A stretch of DNA of 64,000 nt from contig JAQQWL010000011.1 of NCBI GenBank assembly GCA_038363925.1, forward strand, positions 930,001 through 994,000, written 5' to 3'. The position numbers were made by a program, and so were the translations under genes. Below, piece by piece: positions 25,567 through 36,537 of this stretch. Source of the DNA: Apiospora phragmitis. Taxonomy: Eukaryota; Ascomycota; Sordariomycetes; Amphisphaeriales; Apiosporaceae. How positions within the stretch are numbered: position 1 is the stretch's first letter; every line of letters begins with the position of its first letter. The notes beneath the pieces were generated by a model. It saw only the letters and a list, made by a program, of their open reading frames with translations, had not been told where the DNA came from and did no database searches.

Positions 25567-28500
25567 TCAAGCAGCAACGAATCCGAGCTTGCTAAACAGG
25601 GTATCCATAGCCACCCAGCGACGCCCACACTTGTCCAAGTACTTGTCCACGACGCCCCTGACGGTGCCGAAGCGGACGCGGTTGTGCTCCGCAAGGGCCA
25701 GGACGTTGTCGCGGTCCTCGGGCGCCAGCTTCCGGTCGCCCTCCGTCTCCTGTGCCTTCGCTTTGGCACGGTCGACATCGAAGAGCGAGGCGAAGTAGAC
25801 GAGCTGGTTGTAGATGTCGCGCTCGCCGACCTCGTAGCGCATGCGGCCGAGGCAGCCCGACGCGAGCCCCCTGGGCCCGAGGCAGCGCGTGCCGTAGACG
25901 CTCATCTGGCGCGTGCGCAGGCCGCACGACACGTCGTCGCACACGAGCCACCCCTCATAATAGCGGCTCGTCTGCGCGCGCACGGCGGCCTCGACCTGCG
26001 CCACGATGCTCAGGTTCGGGATGGGAGCCGAGCAGGACGGGCAGGCGATGCCCTGGGGCGTAATCTGCTTGCTCTCGAGGAGGCCCTCGAAGGGGGACGA
26101 GACGCGGCACTTGCGGCAGCGCAGCGAGAGGCGGGCGCAGTCGCGGAAGCGCACCTCGTCGGGGATCTGCGACTCGAGCGGGTGGATCTCGAGGTCGTTG
26201 CCGCCGCCGCCGTTCTGGTTGGACGACGAGTTGTTGGCGTAGCGCCGCACGTCGAGCCCGAGCTGCTCCGCGAGCTGCGACGTGGACGTGCCGATGATGT
26301 TGGCGCAGAGACGCTCGACGGGCGGGAAGATCTGCTTGCCGATGTACCACTCCACGTCCACCTGCAGGCCCGAGTCCGCCTTCATCACGTCTTGCGGCGT
26401 GTAGGCGCGCTTCGCGGCGGGCTCCGAGGTGGCCTTGCTGTCACCCGTGATGACGTAGGAGATGACATCGCCTTTGCGGACGTTCTTGCCCGCCCAATCT
26501 CGCGCAGAGCTACTTGGACTTGCGGCATCGAGTCCGCATTGGGGGTACTCCTTGGGCCCCTTTCCGAGCTGGGTGAAGATGATGTACTTCTGCACGGGGA
26601 TGGTGTGCTCACGCATCTTGGCGGCAATCTCCGAAGGTATTCGTGTATGCGCTGAACCGAAACCTCGGTGTCGTCGCCACTCAGGATGTCGTTCAGAAGG
26701 CGCGACGAGATCTCTTTGGAGAGACCGCAGTACTCTCGACGCTTCATGTCCAGACCCTTGACCTCCATCTTCTCCTCCCACTTGCCGCCCGGTACTTCGA
26801 CCAGATTGATGGCAGCGTACTTCTTCTTGGCTTGCAACAGGATACGGCGAAAGATATTGTCGATATCAATCTCCAGGAGCCGGTAACGCTCGTTGACAGC
26901 CAGTTTGAACTCTTGGCCAACCTTGAGAGCGTCGGCCACGGAGTTGACATTCGCATTGATCATGACCGAATCCGTGTCACCGTAAATGACTTGAAGGGAC
27001 TTGGACTCGGCAAGATCTTTGGTACTGCGCAGAATCTCTCGGCCCTTGTAGGTGGTGAGAACAGCAAGAGGGCGTGCATAGAAACGCGATTTAGTGTAAC
27101 CCAGACAACCGTACATGGAGTTGGCGGTAAGCTTCAAGGCAAGCTGCTTGATTTCATAAGTGGCGAGCTGTTCTGGCGTGGCGCTCTTGTCCTTCATAAG
27201 CGATTTGACCTGCTTGCGGCGACCGACAAGTGTGGCAATAAGCTTGGGGAAGATGCCCTGCTCCTGATCCTGGGGAACTTCAGGAACGCCCTCATCATCC
27301 TCCGACTAAAACGTATATTAGCACATCCAAGTAAAGGTATGGGAATATTTGATCTCTTACCAATGCTGTGCGATCTACAGTTGTAAAGCAGATGTTGAAC
27401 TCCTGGATGATGGACGGGTACAAAGAGTTGAAATCCATGACAAGAACAAACTTGTCGTACAGACCCTTCTCCGGTTCAAAAACAAGACCTCCCTTGTACT
27501 TGTCCTTCTTTTTGGTGTCCCCAGCCGCCTCCTCTTCGTTCTCCTCGTCGGCTTTCGCCCTGCCCCGGAACTGCGGCTTGTCGGGGCAGATGTACTTTTT
27601 GCGATGGAACTCGTGCAGGAGAATGTACTCGTTGCGTTCAGCTCGGGTACCTGTCAGAGTTCGGGCCCAGGAGTTACCAGCCAAGTTGGTAAGAACTTTG
27701 GTCAGTGGCAAGATCTGGGTTCTCAGAGCGAGTGCCGCAATGAAGTGGGTATCGGCTTCCATGTGGGTGATGTAGTCCATGAGCCCATTCCTCTCGGCGG
27801 CCCAGGTCTTGAGAGCAGCCTCGTTGTCGACGTCTCTGCGCTTCTCGCCGCCAAGATAGAGACTAACCATCTCGGTCAAGCTCCAAGATTGACACTTATA
27901 CATGACGGACTTTCCGGCGTCGTTGGCAAGATCACACAAGAGACGCCCAGCCATCACTTGACGCTCAGCGAAAACATTGCCGCCAACCTTGGCGATCGAC
28001 GATGGCCAACCCGACCTTCGGAGACGTCCAAGACGGGACCACTGGGGGGTTTTCTTCTCTTGCAGTCGGTTCAAGAGGATACTGTAATCGACACCCTCGA
28101 GTTGGTGGCCCATGATGACATCGGGATCAACCACATCCACCTGTGCCAGGAAAAAGGACAGAATCTCCGACTCCTGCTTCATAAGCTTGATGAGCCCCTT
28201 CTTCCTCTCCTTGGCCAACTTCTCGAAGCCAATGGGGAAAGCTGCGCCGTTCGGGCGGATAAGGGTGAATGTCCGGCAGGGAAGCTTTTCCGCGGGCGTA
28301 GTATCAGCTAGAGATATGCTCTCGTAAATCCGTGCGCTGATGGAGAGAATCTCCTGCTTGTTGGCCTTGGCGTTGAACGTGGTTCGCATCGCCACGCTCA
28401 TGATGGTCAGCGGAGGCGCATCCAGGTTATCCGAGTCGGAATCGCAGGAAACCATGTGAGGGTGTTCCACGAGAACCTCGAGCTTTGAGTGTGAAGCATT

Positions 28501-30146
28501 CTTCAAGCTGCCAAAGTCGGCGTCCTTAATCTTCAGCCAGCAGGGACCCTTGATACGCTTCCACAGAACGAATTGCTCGAACAAGGCAGTGTTGGTGCCG
28601 AAGACATGGGAGAAGGTCTCGCCAGTCGCTTCCTGGGGCAGTTGAGGTTTGTTATAGGGGTAAAGGAGCTTGAGGTACTGTGCCTCCTTGGGGATTCCAG
28701 GAAGCTCGAAAGCATACTTCCTGGTACAAGCCTTGATCTTGTGCATCCCAACATTCATCTTGGTCATGATCTCATCCACTTCCGAGTAGAGATCCATCAT
28801 CTCGACCTCATCGGTGGTCTCCTCTCCGCCCCGTTTGCGATGCTGCCGAGGCAAGAAGTAGAGCTTCCTCAAAATGTTGTCCACCTTGACAAAGCAGCTT
28901 ACATACGACTTGGTCTTCTTGTTGAGGACCTTGCCGAATAGGCAGAGGCTGCCATTGACTTCTGTGTAGTCGGTCCAAAAGAAGTTGAGACTGCCATCCT
29001 CCTCGATGGCGTCCTTGTAATCGATCTTGCCGACGCTTTTTTGTTCTGACTGTGGGCTGCTCACGACGTTGAGGCTACTGGTCAGGTTGTTCCACGACGA
29101 GGAGTCGACAGCTGCATCGGGGGCTTTTGTAGGTGACGAGCTGGCTAGAGTCGGGTAAGGGTCCGGCTTGATAAGCTTCTTGATGGGCCTTGACGAGGAC
29201 AAGTTCACACTGGCGGTAGTAATGGTGCCAGCGTGGGCGACTTCCATCATGTCCACATCATCCTCGTCATCTGCAGGCTCGGTCTTAATCTGAGCTTTGC
29301 GTGCGACTGCTTTTGTGATGGGAGATGATGGAGCGGGCTCCATATCGCTCATTGGAATCATTGGAATCTCTCTAGTAGGAGGAGGGAGCTCGTCGTCCAT
29401 GGGGTCACTGAAGACAGCATTGTCGAAGGCGTCTGGACTCGGAAGTCGGTCAGGGGTGACTCTGGCCTTCTTGGTCGCAGGTTGCCTCGTTTCCGGAGCT
29501 GGAGACAATACGCGGGCCCTTCTACGTTCGGGAGATCGGTTACGTTTGGGGATTCGCGATACCGGGGCTGGGATATTGGTATCAACCTCGCCCAAGAGGT
29601 CAGCCAAGAATTTGTCGTCGGCTTCCGTCTTGACAACCTAGTCGGCGTGTTAGTCTGGAGCTGGGGGTATAAGAGATAGGCTCGGCTGAATCGTACTTTG
29701 GGTTTCGGTTGAGGGGCAGTACGGCCTTTCATGAAGTACTCGCTGATATCTTTGTCGTTGGCGTCTCTTTTTGCCTGTTCTTCATCGCGTTTCCGCTTGT
29801 CTGGAGCAAGAGTCAGTCAGACGGGTTGTCGTCCAGTACAGCAAGGGACCCAGGGCTTACCTGATTTGCTAGGACGGCCTCCTCGTATCACCCTCTCGTC
29901 TTCGCTCTCCGAGTCGTGCTGCTGGACGCGGTCCCAGTCCTCGCGTCCGTCGTCGGCATATCCTTCGCCGTTGTCGTCGACGACGAAGTCGTCCTGGTTG
30001 AGACGTTCGCGGACGATCTTCTTGTATTGGTTCTCGTCGACCTCGTCATAGAGATCATGGCCTTCTTCGATTTCGTACGAGTCGATGGCCTTCTTGCCCG
30101 AGGCTCGCAGAGCACGAAGCTCGGCGAACTTGTTGCGCCGGGACAT
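25567..30146 (-). CDS. POL1: DNA polymerase alpha catalytic subunit
   Basis: Nuclear replicative family-B polymerase that extends primase RNA primers. Exons on the minus strand: 30146-29861, 29800-29697, 29637-27361 and 27305-25567. All introns are GT-AG, 55-60 nt. The N-terminus (FAELRALRASGKKAIDSYE and the acidic segment after it) fits the p180 N-terminal domain. Polymerase motif A is DFNSLYPSIIQEFN near residue 865, motif B is KLTANSMYG near 947, and motif C is YGDTDS near 997. Two C-terminal Cys clusters follow (CRKC with CPSC, then CDDVSC). Three frame breaks lie close together near 26631 (base missing), 26541-26545 (extra base in a G5/C5 run) and 26489-26491 (base missing). Bridging them gives 1469 codons exactly, a normal length for the family. 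The frame is otherwise open and all catalytic motifs are intact. Confidence 0.96.
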
Positions 30147-30602
30147 GGTGAATGAAAGGATGGTGGGTGGTGTATTACAAGAAATTACAAGTCATGACCA
30201 GGTCTGATCAAGACGTCAGAACAAGTGCGATTGGCATGTAATGAAGGTATGGGTTTGCAGTAGGGGAGACACGATCTATCTAGTAATGAAGTGGGAGAAG
30301 CGCGTGTGTAAGTGGCCCACTTACAGCCAAAGTTCGCGTGTCGCGGGCCACACGCGAACCCCTGTCGCTTCCATTAAAGGCACTTTAAGAGGTACATGTA
30401 CGTACGTACCTCCAGACTCCAGGGCTAACCTTACCTGTGGCTGGAGCAGCGGCTGCAAACTGGCTTGCTTCGGGTGGCCCCAGTAAAATTTCGATTTGTC
30501 GCAAGCTCTGGAAAACTGCCATTTCTCGGAGAGCATTAAAAACAAACCGATTCTGCCCATGCATGGCTGGCTGTCGCAGACTGTCATTGTTGCATCTTGG
30601 CC
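30147..30602. promoter_or_regulatory. Shared divergent promoter region POL1 / PPR gene
   Basis: 456 bp separate the two start codons of head-to-head genes, so both promoters must lie here or overlap. The sequence includes GTACATGTACGTACGTACC near 30392-30410, a self-complementary string. No specific factor site can be assigned. Confidence 0.55.
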
Positions 30603-32396
30603 ATGTTTACTTGCCGGGCCTGTACGAGGAGGCTCTTGGCTGCCGTCGCTGACAATGCATTGTCCGCCGAACCAGCTTCCAATGCTATGCGGCCATCTAT
30701 GATATCTACGTCGACGCATCAAACTCGAAGCTATGCGGCCGCCACTTCCTATCGAAAGGCTTCCCTCACAAAAAAACGAAAACAAAACTTGACAGCTGAA
30801 GCGGAGTATGAAGCGGAGGAGCTTGAACCTGCCACAAGCCGCCAGGCCAACATCCAGGCCAAGAAAGATGCAAAGGCCGTGGTATTCAGCGTCAAGAAGC
30901 ATCTCGACTTCCTCCAGAATCCGGATCCGTTCCACATCGCCGACCGGGTCCGGTACTTCTTGCAGTCAGATCGCTACGAGGAGGCCAAGCTGATGGTAGT
31001 GTCAGTCAGCAAGAAGAAGAAGAAGGTGCACGTCGGCTGGAACCACCTCATCGAGTACCAGATGAAGAAACAAAGGCCGCGCGCCGCCCTCAAGCTATTC
31101 GCCGAGATGAGGAAGTTGGGCCAGCTGCCCACGGTGTACACCTACACCATCCTTTTCCGCGGGTTTGCCCTGTCTGACCACAAGGAGCTGGCGGTGGCCG
31201 AGGCGGTTAAGATCTACAACAACATGTTGAAGGGCGACCGGATCAAGCCCAATACCCAGCATTACAACGCCCTGCTTCAGGTCTGCGCCAGGGCCGGTGA
31301 CCTCGACACCATGTTCACCATAGTGCAGTCTTCCAATGACAGGGACAGGACTCCCGACAACTTCACATACACTACCATCCTGAACGCTCTTCGTGCCAAG
31401 GTCGAGGTTGACCCGCGCCATCAAGGCCGGAAGAGCAGCACATCTGGTACATCGAAGGAGGGACGGGAACTGGAGCAAGAGCAGGCCACGAAACAAACCG
31501 TCATACGAGCCAAGGCTATCTGGGAGGAGGTCTTGGCTAAATGGCGATCTGCCAGTCTCGTCATTGACGAGCAGCTCGTCTGTGCTATGGCGAGGATTCT
31601 GCTATTGGGGTCACATGCTGACAAAATTGCGGTCCTGTCGCTGGTCGAGCAAACGATGGGAATACCAAAGATGAGGAAGCTCTGATCAAAATGGCCCGAG
31701 AAGCTCACCTGGCTCCTCCGGAAAGCGACATCCGCGAGATACCGTTTGAGATGGCCTTGCAGAGGAGCCCCGCCTCGCCCACCCACGCGAAGCCTGGCAA
31801 CAACGCCCTCAGTGCCGTGTTACAGGCGATCCAGCAGACCACCAAGACGTCCCTGGTGCCGCGCTACTGGGACGTGTTCACCCGGCAGTTCGGGGTCAAC
31901 CCCGACACCAACAACTGGCACGCGCTCCTGCGCGCCCTGCGCTACGGCCACAACAGCGCCAAGGTGGCCGAGTACCTCTGGATCATGCCCAGGGACTTCA
32001 TGTCGGCGCCCACCTTCCGCATCGCCATGAACGCCTGCCTGCGCGACAAACTGAACCGGAACGCCTTCCACCACGGCAGCCAGGTCCTCGAGGTCATGCT
32101 CACCTCGCTCCGCACCCCCGACGCCCACGTCATGCGCATCTACCTGCAGCTCGCCCACGCCGTCAAGCGCCCCTTCGAGGACATGGCCATGAAGGATACC
32201 GCCGCCGCCAAGCTCGCGTTCGGCAAGCAGCTGGTGACGGCGCTCGAGAACCTCTGGGAGCCCTACCGGATGGCCACCAAGCAGTTTTCGTTTGGCGGTC
32301 TGACGCCGCGTACTCCTTCCGGTCCTGGTCCTTTTGCCCCCGCTCGCGCCACTGACGCTGGCGCCGCCGCCGCCGATACGGCTGCCAGCAGCGACT

Positions 32397-32427
<31 letters not shown>

Positions 32428-32809
32428 AACGACGACGAGCGACGTCGGGCTGCAGATGTGGAAGCTGCACGCGATGGCCCGGGGCGAGATCTCCGCGCTG
32501 GCCCGCAAGATGATCGCGGCGTACGACCGGCTCATCTTCGGCGACCTCGCGACCGCCGACACCATCGACAAGCTCAAGCCCCGCCGCAACCAGATCAACG
32601 CCTTCGTCGTCAAGTACTTCGAGGACCGCGAGAAGTATGAGCCGGGCTGGAACCTCCGGGGGAGCTTTCGGGCGTTGCAAATGGAGGGGAGGAAGAAAAA
32701 GGGAGAGAAAAGGGGGGAGGAGAAGGGTTGGGAGGATGACGAGGATGACCACGAGTTCTTGGGGACGAGTTCGACCGGGCTTTTCAAGGCAACCGCAACT
32801 GGTAAATGA
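30603..32809 (+). CDS. Mitochondrial pentatricopeptide-repeat (PPR) protein
   Basis: Predicted mitochondrial RNA-binding protein with a role in organellar RNA processing or translation; the target RNA is unknown. The start at 30603 gives an Arg/Ser/Ala-rich presequence ending near RSYAAA, a good matrix-targeting signal. PPR-like helical repeats are visible from about residue 130: YTYTILFRGFALSDHKELAV, HYNALLQVCARAGDLDTMFT and PDNFTYTTILNALRAK. A second repeat block lies beyond residue 400 (NNWHALLRALRYG, FRIAMNACLR). A Thr-rich low-complexity insert lies around residues 595-620 and the C-terminus is acidic and basic mixed. One frame break near 31670 (one base missing after CCAAAG) must be bridged; the joined protein is 735 residues. 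The 3' half is much richer in C/G-ending codons than the 5' half. It could be related to the CYA5/PET309 group, but I cannot confirm that. Confidence 0.88.
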
Positions 32810-33545
32810 AAATTAAAATCAAAAAGCGTCGATGGCCAGCAATGTATGTATACTCATTACTTATGTATACTATCTATTTACGAATCTCTATACCGGTTTA
32901 CTTACGTCTTGATGGGGAGAGCGAAACTTGAGTTTGGTACGGAGTTGGCCAGCTCCTTGCTGTACTGTTCGACTTATACCACTGTGTCTTGAGTAAGAAA
33001 AGAAGGAAAGAAGGAGTACATAGAAGCGTAGCCGATAAAAATAACCTCACTCAACTCATCTCCTCTTCGTTGCGTGCCTCCTAAGCTGAGCGTCTACAAG
33101 TTGGGGAATAAACTTAGAAATCATCCACTTGTTTGGGTAGACACTACTTACGATGAGAATGGCATGGCATACATAGTATGCGCATATCATGATATACACA
33201 ATATGGACCGAAGGAAGTAATAGATGAGATCAAAGATGTTTGTTCGGTGTCGCTCATCACCAGCTTTGACTTGACGACTCGACCTAGGCAAGTCAGTCAA
33301 AACACACAACACGCGCACGCCCGTCAGCATCGCTACACTGAGTAAAAAAACGGACACCGAAACAAGATCTTGGCTCTTCCTCGGGCGCAGCGGCTTGGCG
33401 GCCCGGCCTTGGTTGTACATATAGCTGCTGTGCGATGTGACCAAATCGGAAGGATCAAGTCGGTCGGGGGTGGATGGGATGGGACGGATAGCTGTGTAAT
33501 CTTGGTCCGACGCGAGCGCTCACTCTGCGGGAAGGGGCTACCCAC

Positions 33546-33572
33546 TCACACACACACAATATATATATATAT
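33546..33572. repeat. (CA)n-(AT)n compound microsatellite
   Basis: A CA run passes directly into an AT run in noncoding DNA. Confidence 0.8.
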
Positions 33573-34081
33573 CCACCCCTATTTATATCTCGTCCGCCAT
33601 GCCTACTTCCGGGGCCGCCGGAAGCGGGGGTCGTCGGGGAACTTCTTCTTCCCGAGGGAGGTCCGGTGGTTACAGACACACAAGAGAGCCGTGGCATCCA
33701 TACTGCCTATATGAGGAACTCAGCCGGCTAATACGTATGATAGGAACAGCAGAATCAAAGTCTCGGTCATCTCGGATGATGATTAACGCGGAGGCAATAT
33801 GCCTAATATATATCGATACAGACGTATCCATTACCCCTTTCTTCATGATACGGCATATGCTCATGAGTCAGCCCAGCCGTGCGACCGATTAACACTGATT
33901 GTCCACCAACTTATACTAACACAGGGCCATGGACGGTGCAGATGCCCTCTCTCGCCCCCCTATTTTGAGTTCACCCTCACCCATGACGGGACCACCAGGG
34001 AGGGCAACTCAAAACAGATATACCCACTCACTACCCTACTATCCATTGGGTTTATATGTCGTAAAAGCCCATATTTCCCTT

Positions 34082-34162
34082 GACCGGGCTGGTGTAGCCT
34101 AGCGGTAGTATTGTTATTTCATTATACTTAAAGGCAAGAGGGTTCAAATCCCTCTGCGGTCA
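34082..34162 (+). tRNA. tRNA-like sequence, isotype undetermined, possibly a pseudogene
   Basis: The 3' half is tRNA-like: a T arm with stem GAGGG/CCCTC around TTCAAAT (box B GGTTCAAATCC) and a 3' acceptor strand TGCGGTC with discriminator A, immediately followed by C and a T8 RNA polymerase III terminator. The 5' strand GACCGGG pairs with it except for one G:G mismatch and a G:T. A box A match (TAGCCTAGCGG) is present, but it lies about eight bases too far from the acceptor stem. The D arm does not fold well, and no anticodon stem-loop is clearly best. At 81 nt it may carry a small insertion or intron, or be a decayed tRNA. Confidence 0.42.
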
Positions 34163-34163
34163 C

Positions 34164-34171
34164 TTTTTTTT
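34164..34171 (+). terminator. Pol III terminator T-run after tRNA-like element
   Basis: Eight T residues directly follow the tRNA-like 3' end, as expected for RNA polymerase III termination. Confidence 0.5.
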
Positions 34172-36480
34172 CGCCTAATTTGTCTCCCACCCAATCTTTT
34201 TGTGGCATTTATCCTCGAACAACCTCCACTCCGAACACCTGCCCTATCTACTTTCGTCCATTCTACTGAATATAGCAAATTATTCACCATTGGCTTATGA
34301 CGAACATGAATGCAATGAAAGAAAGTCCCGACCGCCGTCACCAGCCACAACGCCGGCTTGAAGAGGACAGCAGCATCCATTACGAGCACCAGCATCAGTC
34401 AGCATTAAGAGAAAACAAGGGAAGATTACACGTGTGCTCCTAGATCCTGTTCTCCCACAAGACAAGACACCGAAAATCCATGTGTGGAAGTCATGTCGAT
34501 CTGCAAACAAGCGGAGGGAGGTTCGGATCTCCTGAATCTCAACGTTGCCTCCTTACGTCCATGGTCCCAGTATAAAGGAGAGATGAGAACCCGAGGTCCG
34601 TTTGTGCTTCCACATTCGACCTGCATAGGTAGACTGCCCCTGTCCCTGCCCTGATCTCCCGGGACCAAACTGATTTCCCCCGGAAAGGTTATTGGACGTT
34701 CTTTATGATAAAAGAAAAGCGAGATTGCAGAAGTAATAGGGTATACCTCGGAAGGGTAGTGTTCCACTGCACAGTCGTCATCTCGCCTCCATCAACGTCG
34801 TATCTGTTTATACGTACCTTACACATGTAGGTATACACAGACTGAGTGAGAAGAATTGCCGAACATAGCAAAATGCGTCGTCATCGTGTCATTTAAACCG
34901 CAATTCCCCACGGCGGCGGCTTATATGCAGAAAGCCTCGCAGCCTGGCCACGAATTACTATCCCAAAGCGATCTTACCAGCAGCGCCATCGGCAAAACCT
35001 GTCAAATCGTCTGCATGTCCTTTCCCGCCACTTCACAATCTACTTTTTAGAAAGTAGCAGAGGCTGTTGGTGCGGTGCTAGTAGTAAGATTTCAACACGA
35101 TATATGAAAAAGGGGGTAGGAGTAAGTAGTCGTATTGCAGATTACCATGCATAGGAGTGGGTTGACTAGAATCATCTGACGGAAGAACCATTGGATATTG
35201 GTTGCAATGCGGCGGCCATGAGAAACGATTGCCGGGCCTAGGGGAAGGCGTCCGGGAAGCTGTAGTGCGTATTGATTACATGCGTCTGGAGGGGACGTAC
35301 ATACATGTAAGCAGAGCCCTCCCGCCTACCGCTCGCTGCCTGCATCTGGGCCAAATGTGGGCTGGTGCATGATTTTGATTGCAGAGTATCGGCGTTTGGG
35401 TTTTCTTTCAGCTGCAACACTGCCAAAGAGGCTAAACATAACGCTCATCCTTCCTTTCACTTAGACCGCCCAAGAAGCCAGAGGGGAGGGACATACGTAC
35501 GTATATACAAGATGATGATGGCTTGTAATATTGGGTCTCGGATCTCGAACCGTGGCTTCCGGTCAACAGCTTATGCGCGCTTGGTATGTAGACGGGAAAC
35601 AAAGAGAAAGATACACGTAGCTGCCTTGGCTTAATTTCCAAAGTAGGCGCCCAACGAGGCGATGGCTGAGTCCATGTCAGCGGTGCAAGGCTGAAACAGC
35701 AGGACAAAGAGATGATCCAAGAACCTCATTTGGATTTGTTTCGGCTTCGGCGGCTGAAATCACTTCAATCTGGCACAATGCGCAGTAAGCAGGTAAGCGA
35801 ACCGAGTTGGTCGTGACCTCATCATAGTATGGATGATCTGACAAGAGTAACCGTACAGCGTTTCCCCCGACGGGTTCGTTTTGTATAACCATAACCAGGT
35901 AGTCGGAACTCAGGATCGGCTAGCCAGTCCCCCCTGCCATAATGCTACCGGAAGTCAAAACCGTACAGGCGAGGGTGGTGAGCAATTGCCATCCGCAGCG
36001 TAGCAGTACTGGTGGTTTTCAGTAACCCTGATATCAGCAATTCGGAACCTGTGAGATTGTCAGCTAACGTTGCAGTTTCCCACCCTCTCTCCCCCTTTCC
36101 ACGCCGCCTGGCCTGTGCTTGCTGCAGAGAGCCGTCACCGTTGCTATTGAGGAACGGGCTTGCATAGCAGCTGCAGCGGGTACGGGCTTCGCTTCGGCCA
36201 GCACGGGAACGCGAATGGGGGGAAGCGAGCGAGTGCGTGTGCGAAGGGTCGCACCCATGTCGCCCAACGGAGGAGGGAGAGAACAAACACGATATCTCAT
36301 GCTGATAATGCTATCCGCGTCCTCCTAGTTGCAGGTTTAGCTGCATGAAATGGCTGCGCACGTCCAGCTGACTATGCTGGATTGACAGCCAGTCCAGCTC
36401 AGTTTCTCTTCCAAGACAGCCTCCCCTGGGCCTGATTCGTAGGTTGGCTGGCTGTCAAAAGCCACTCGGTCAACCTCGGG

Positions 36481-36537
36481 GGTGATCTTGGGGGTGATCT
36501 TGGGGGTGATCTTGGGGGTGATCTTGGGGTGATCTTG
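36481..36537. repeat. 12-bp tandem repeat (minisatellite), about 4.8 copies
   Basis: The unit GGTGATCTTGGG is repeated four times exactly and then partially, with one base lacking at the last junction. On the minus strand it could encode DHPQ repeats, but the open frame has no other coding features. Confidence 0.9.

Noticed and set aside
26489..26632. POL1 as a pseudogene because of three frame breaks within 150 bp
   Set aside because: The breaks compensate to the exact expected length, fall in homopolymers, and all catalytic motifs are intact; similar breaks occur in other essential genes.
25540..26655. 371-codon plus-strand frame over the 3' end of POL1
   Set aside because: Shadow of GC-rich POL1 codons; the minus strand carries conserved polymerase alpha sequence.
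27349..28311. 320-codon plus-strand frame over POL1 exon 3
   Set aside because: Antisense of a firmly identified gene.
31820..32752. 310-codon minus-strand frame over the PPR gene
   Set aside because: Shadow frame caused by high C/G at third codon positions; rich in Val/Gly/Glu/Arg without structure.
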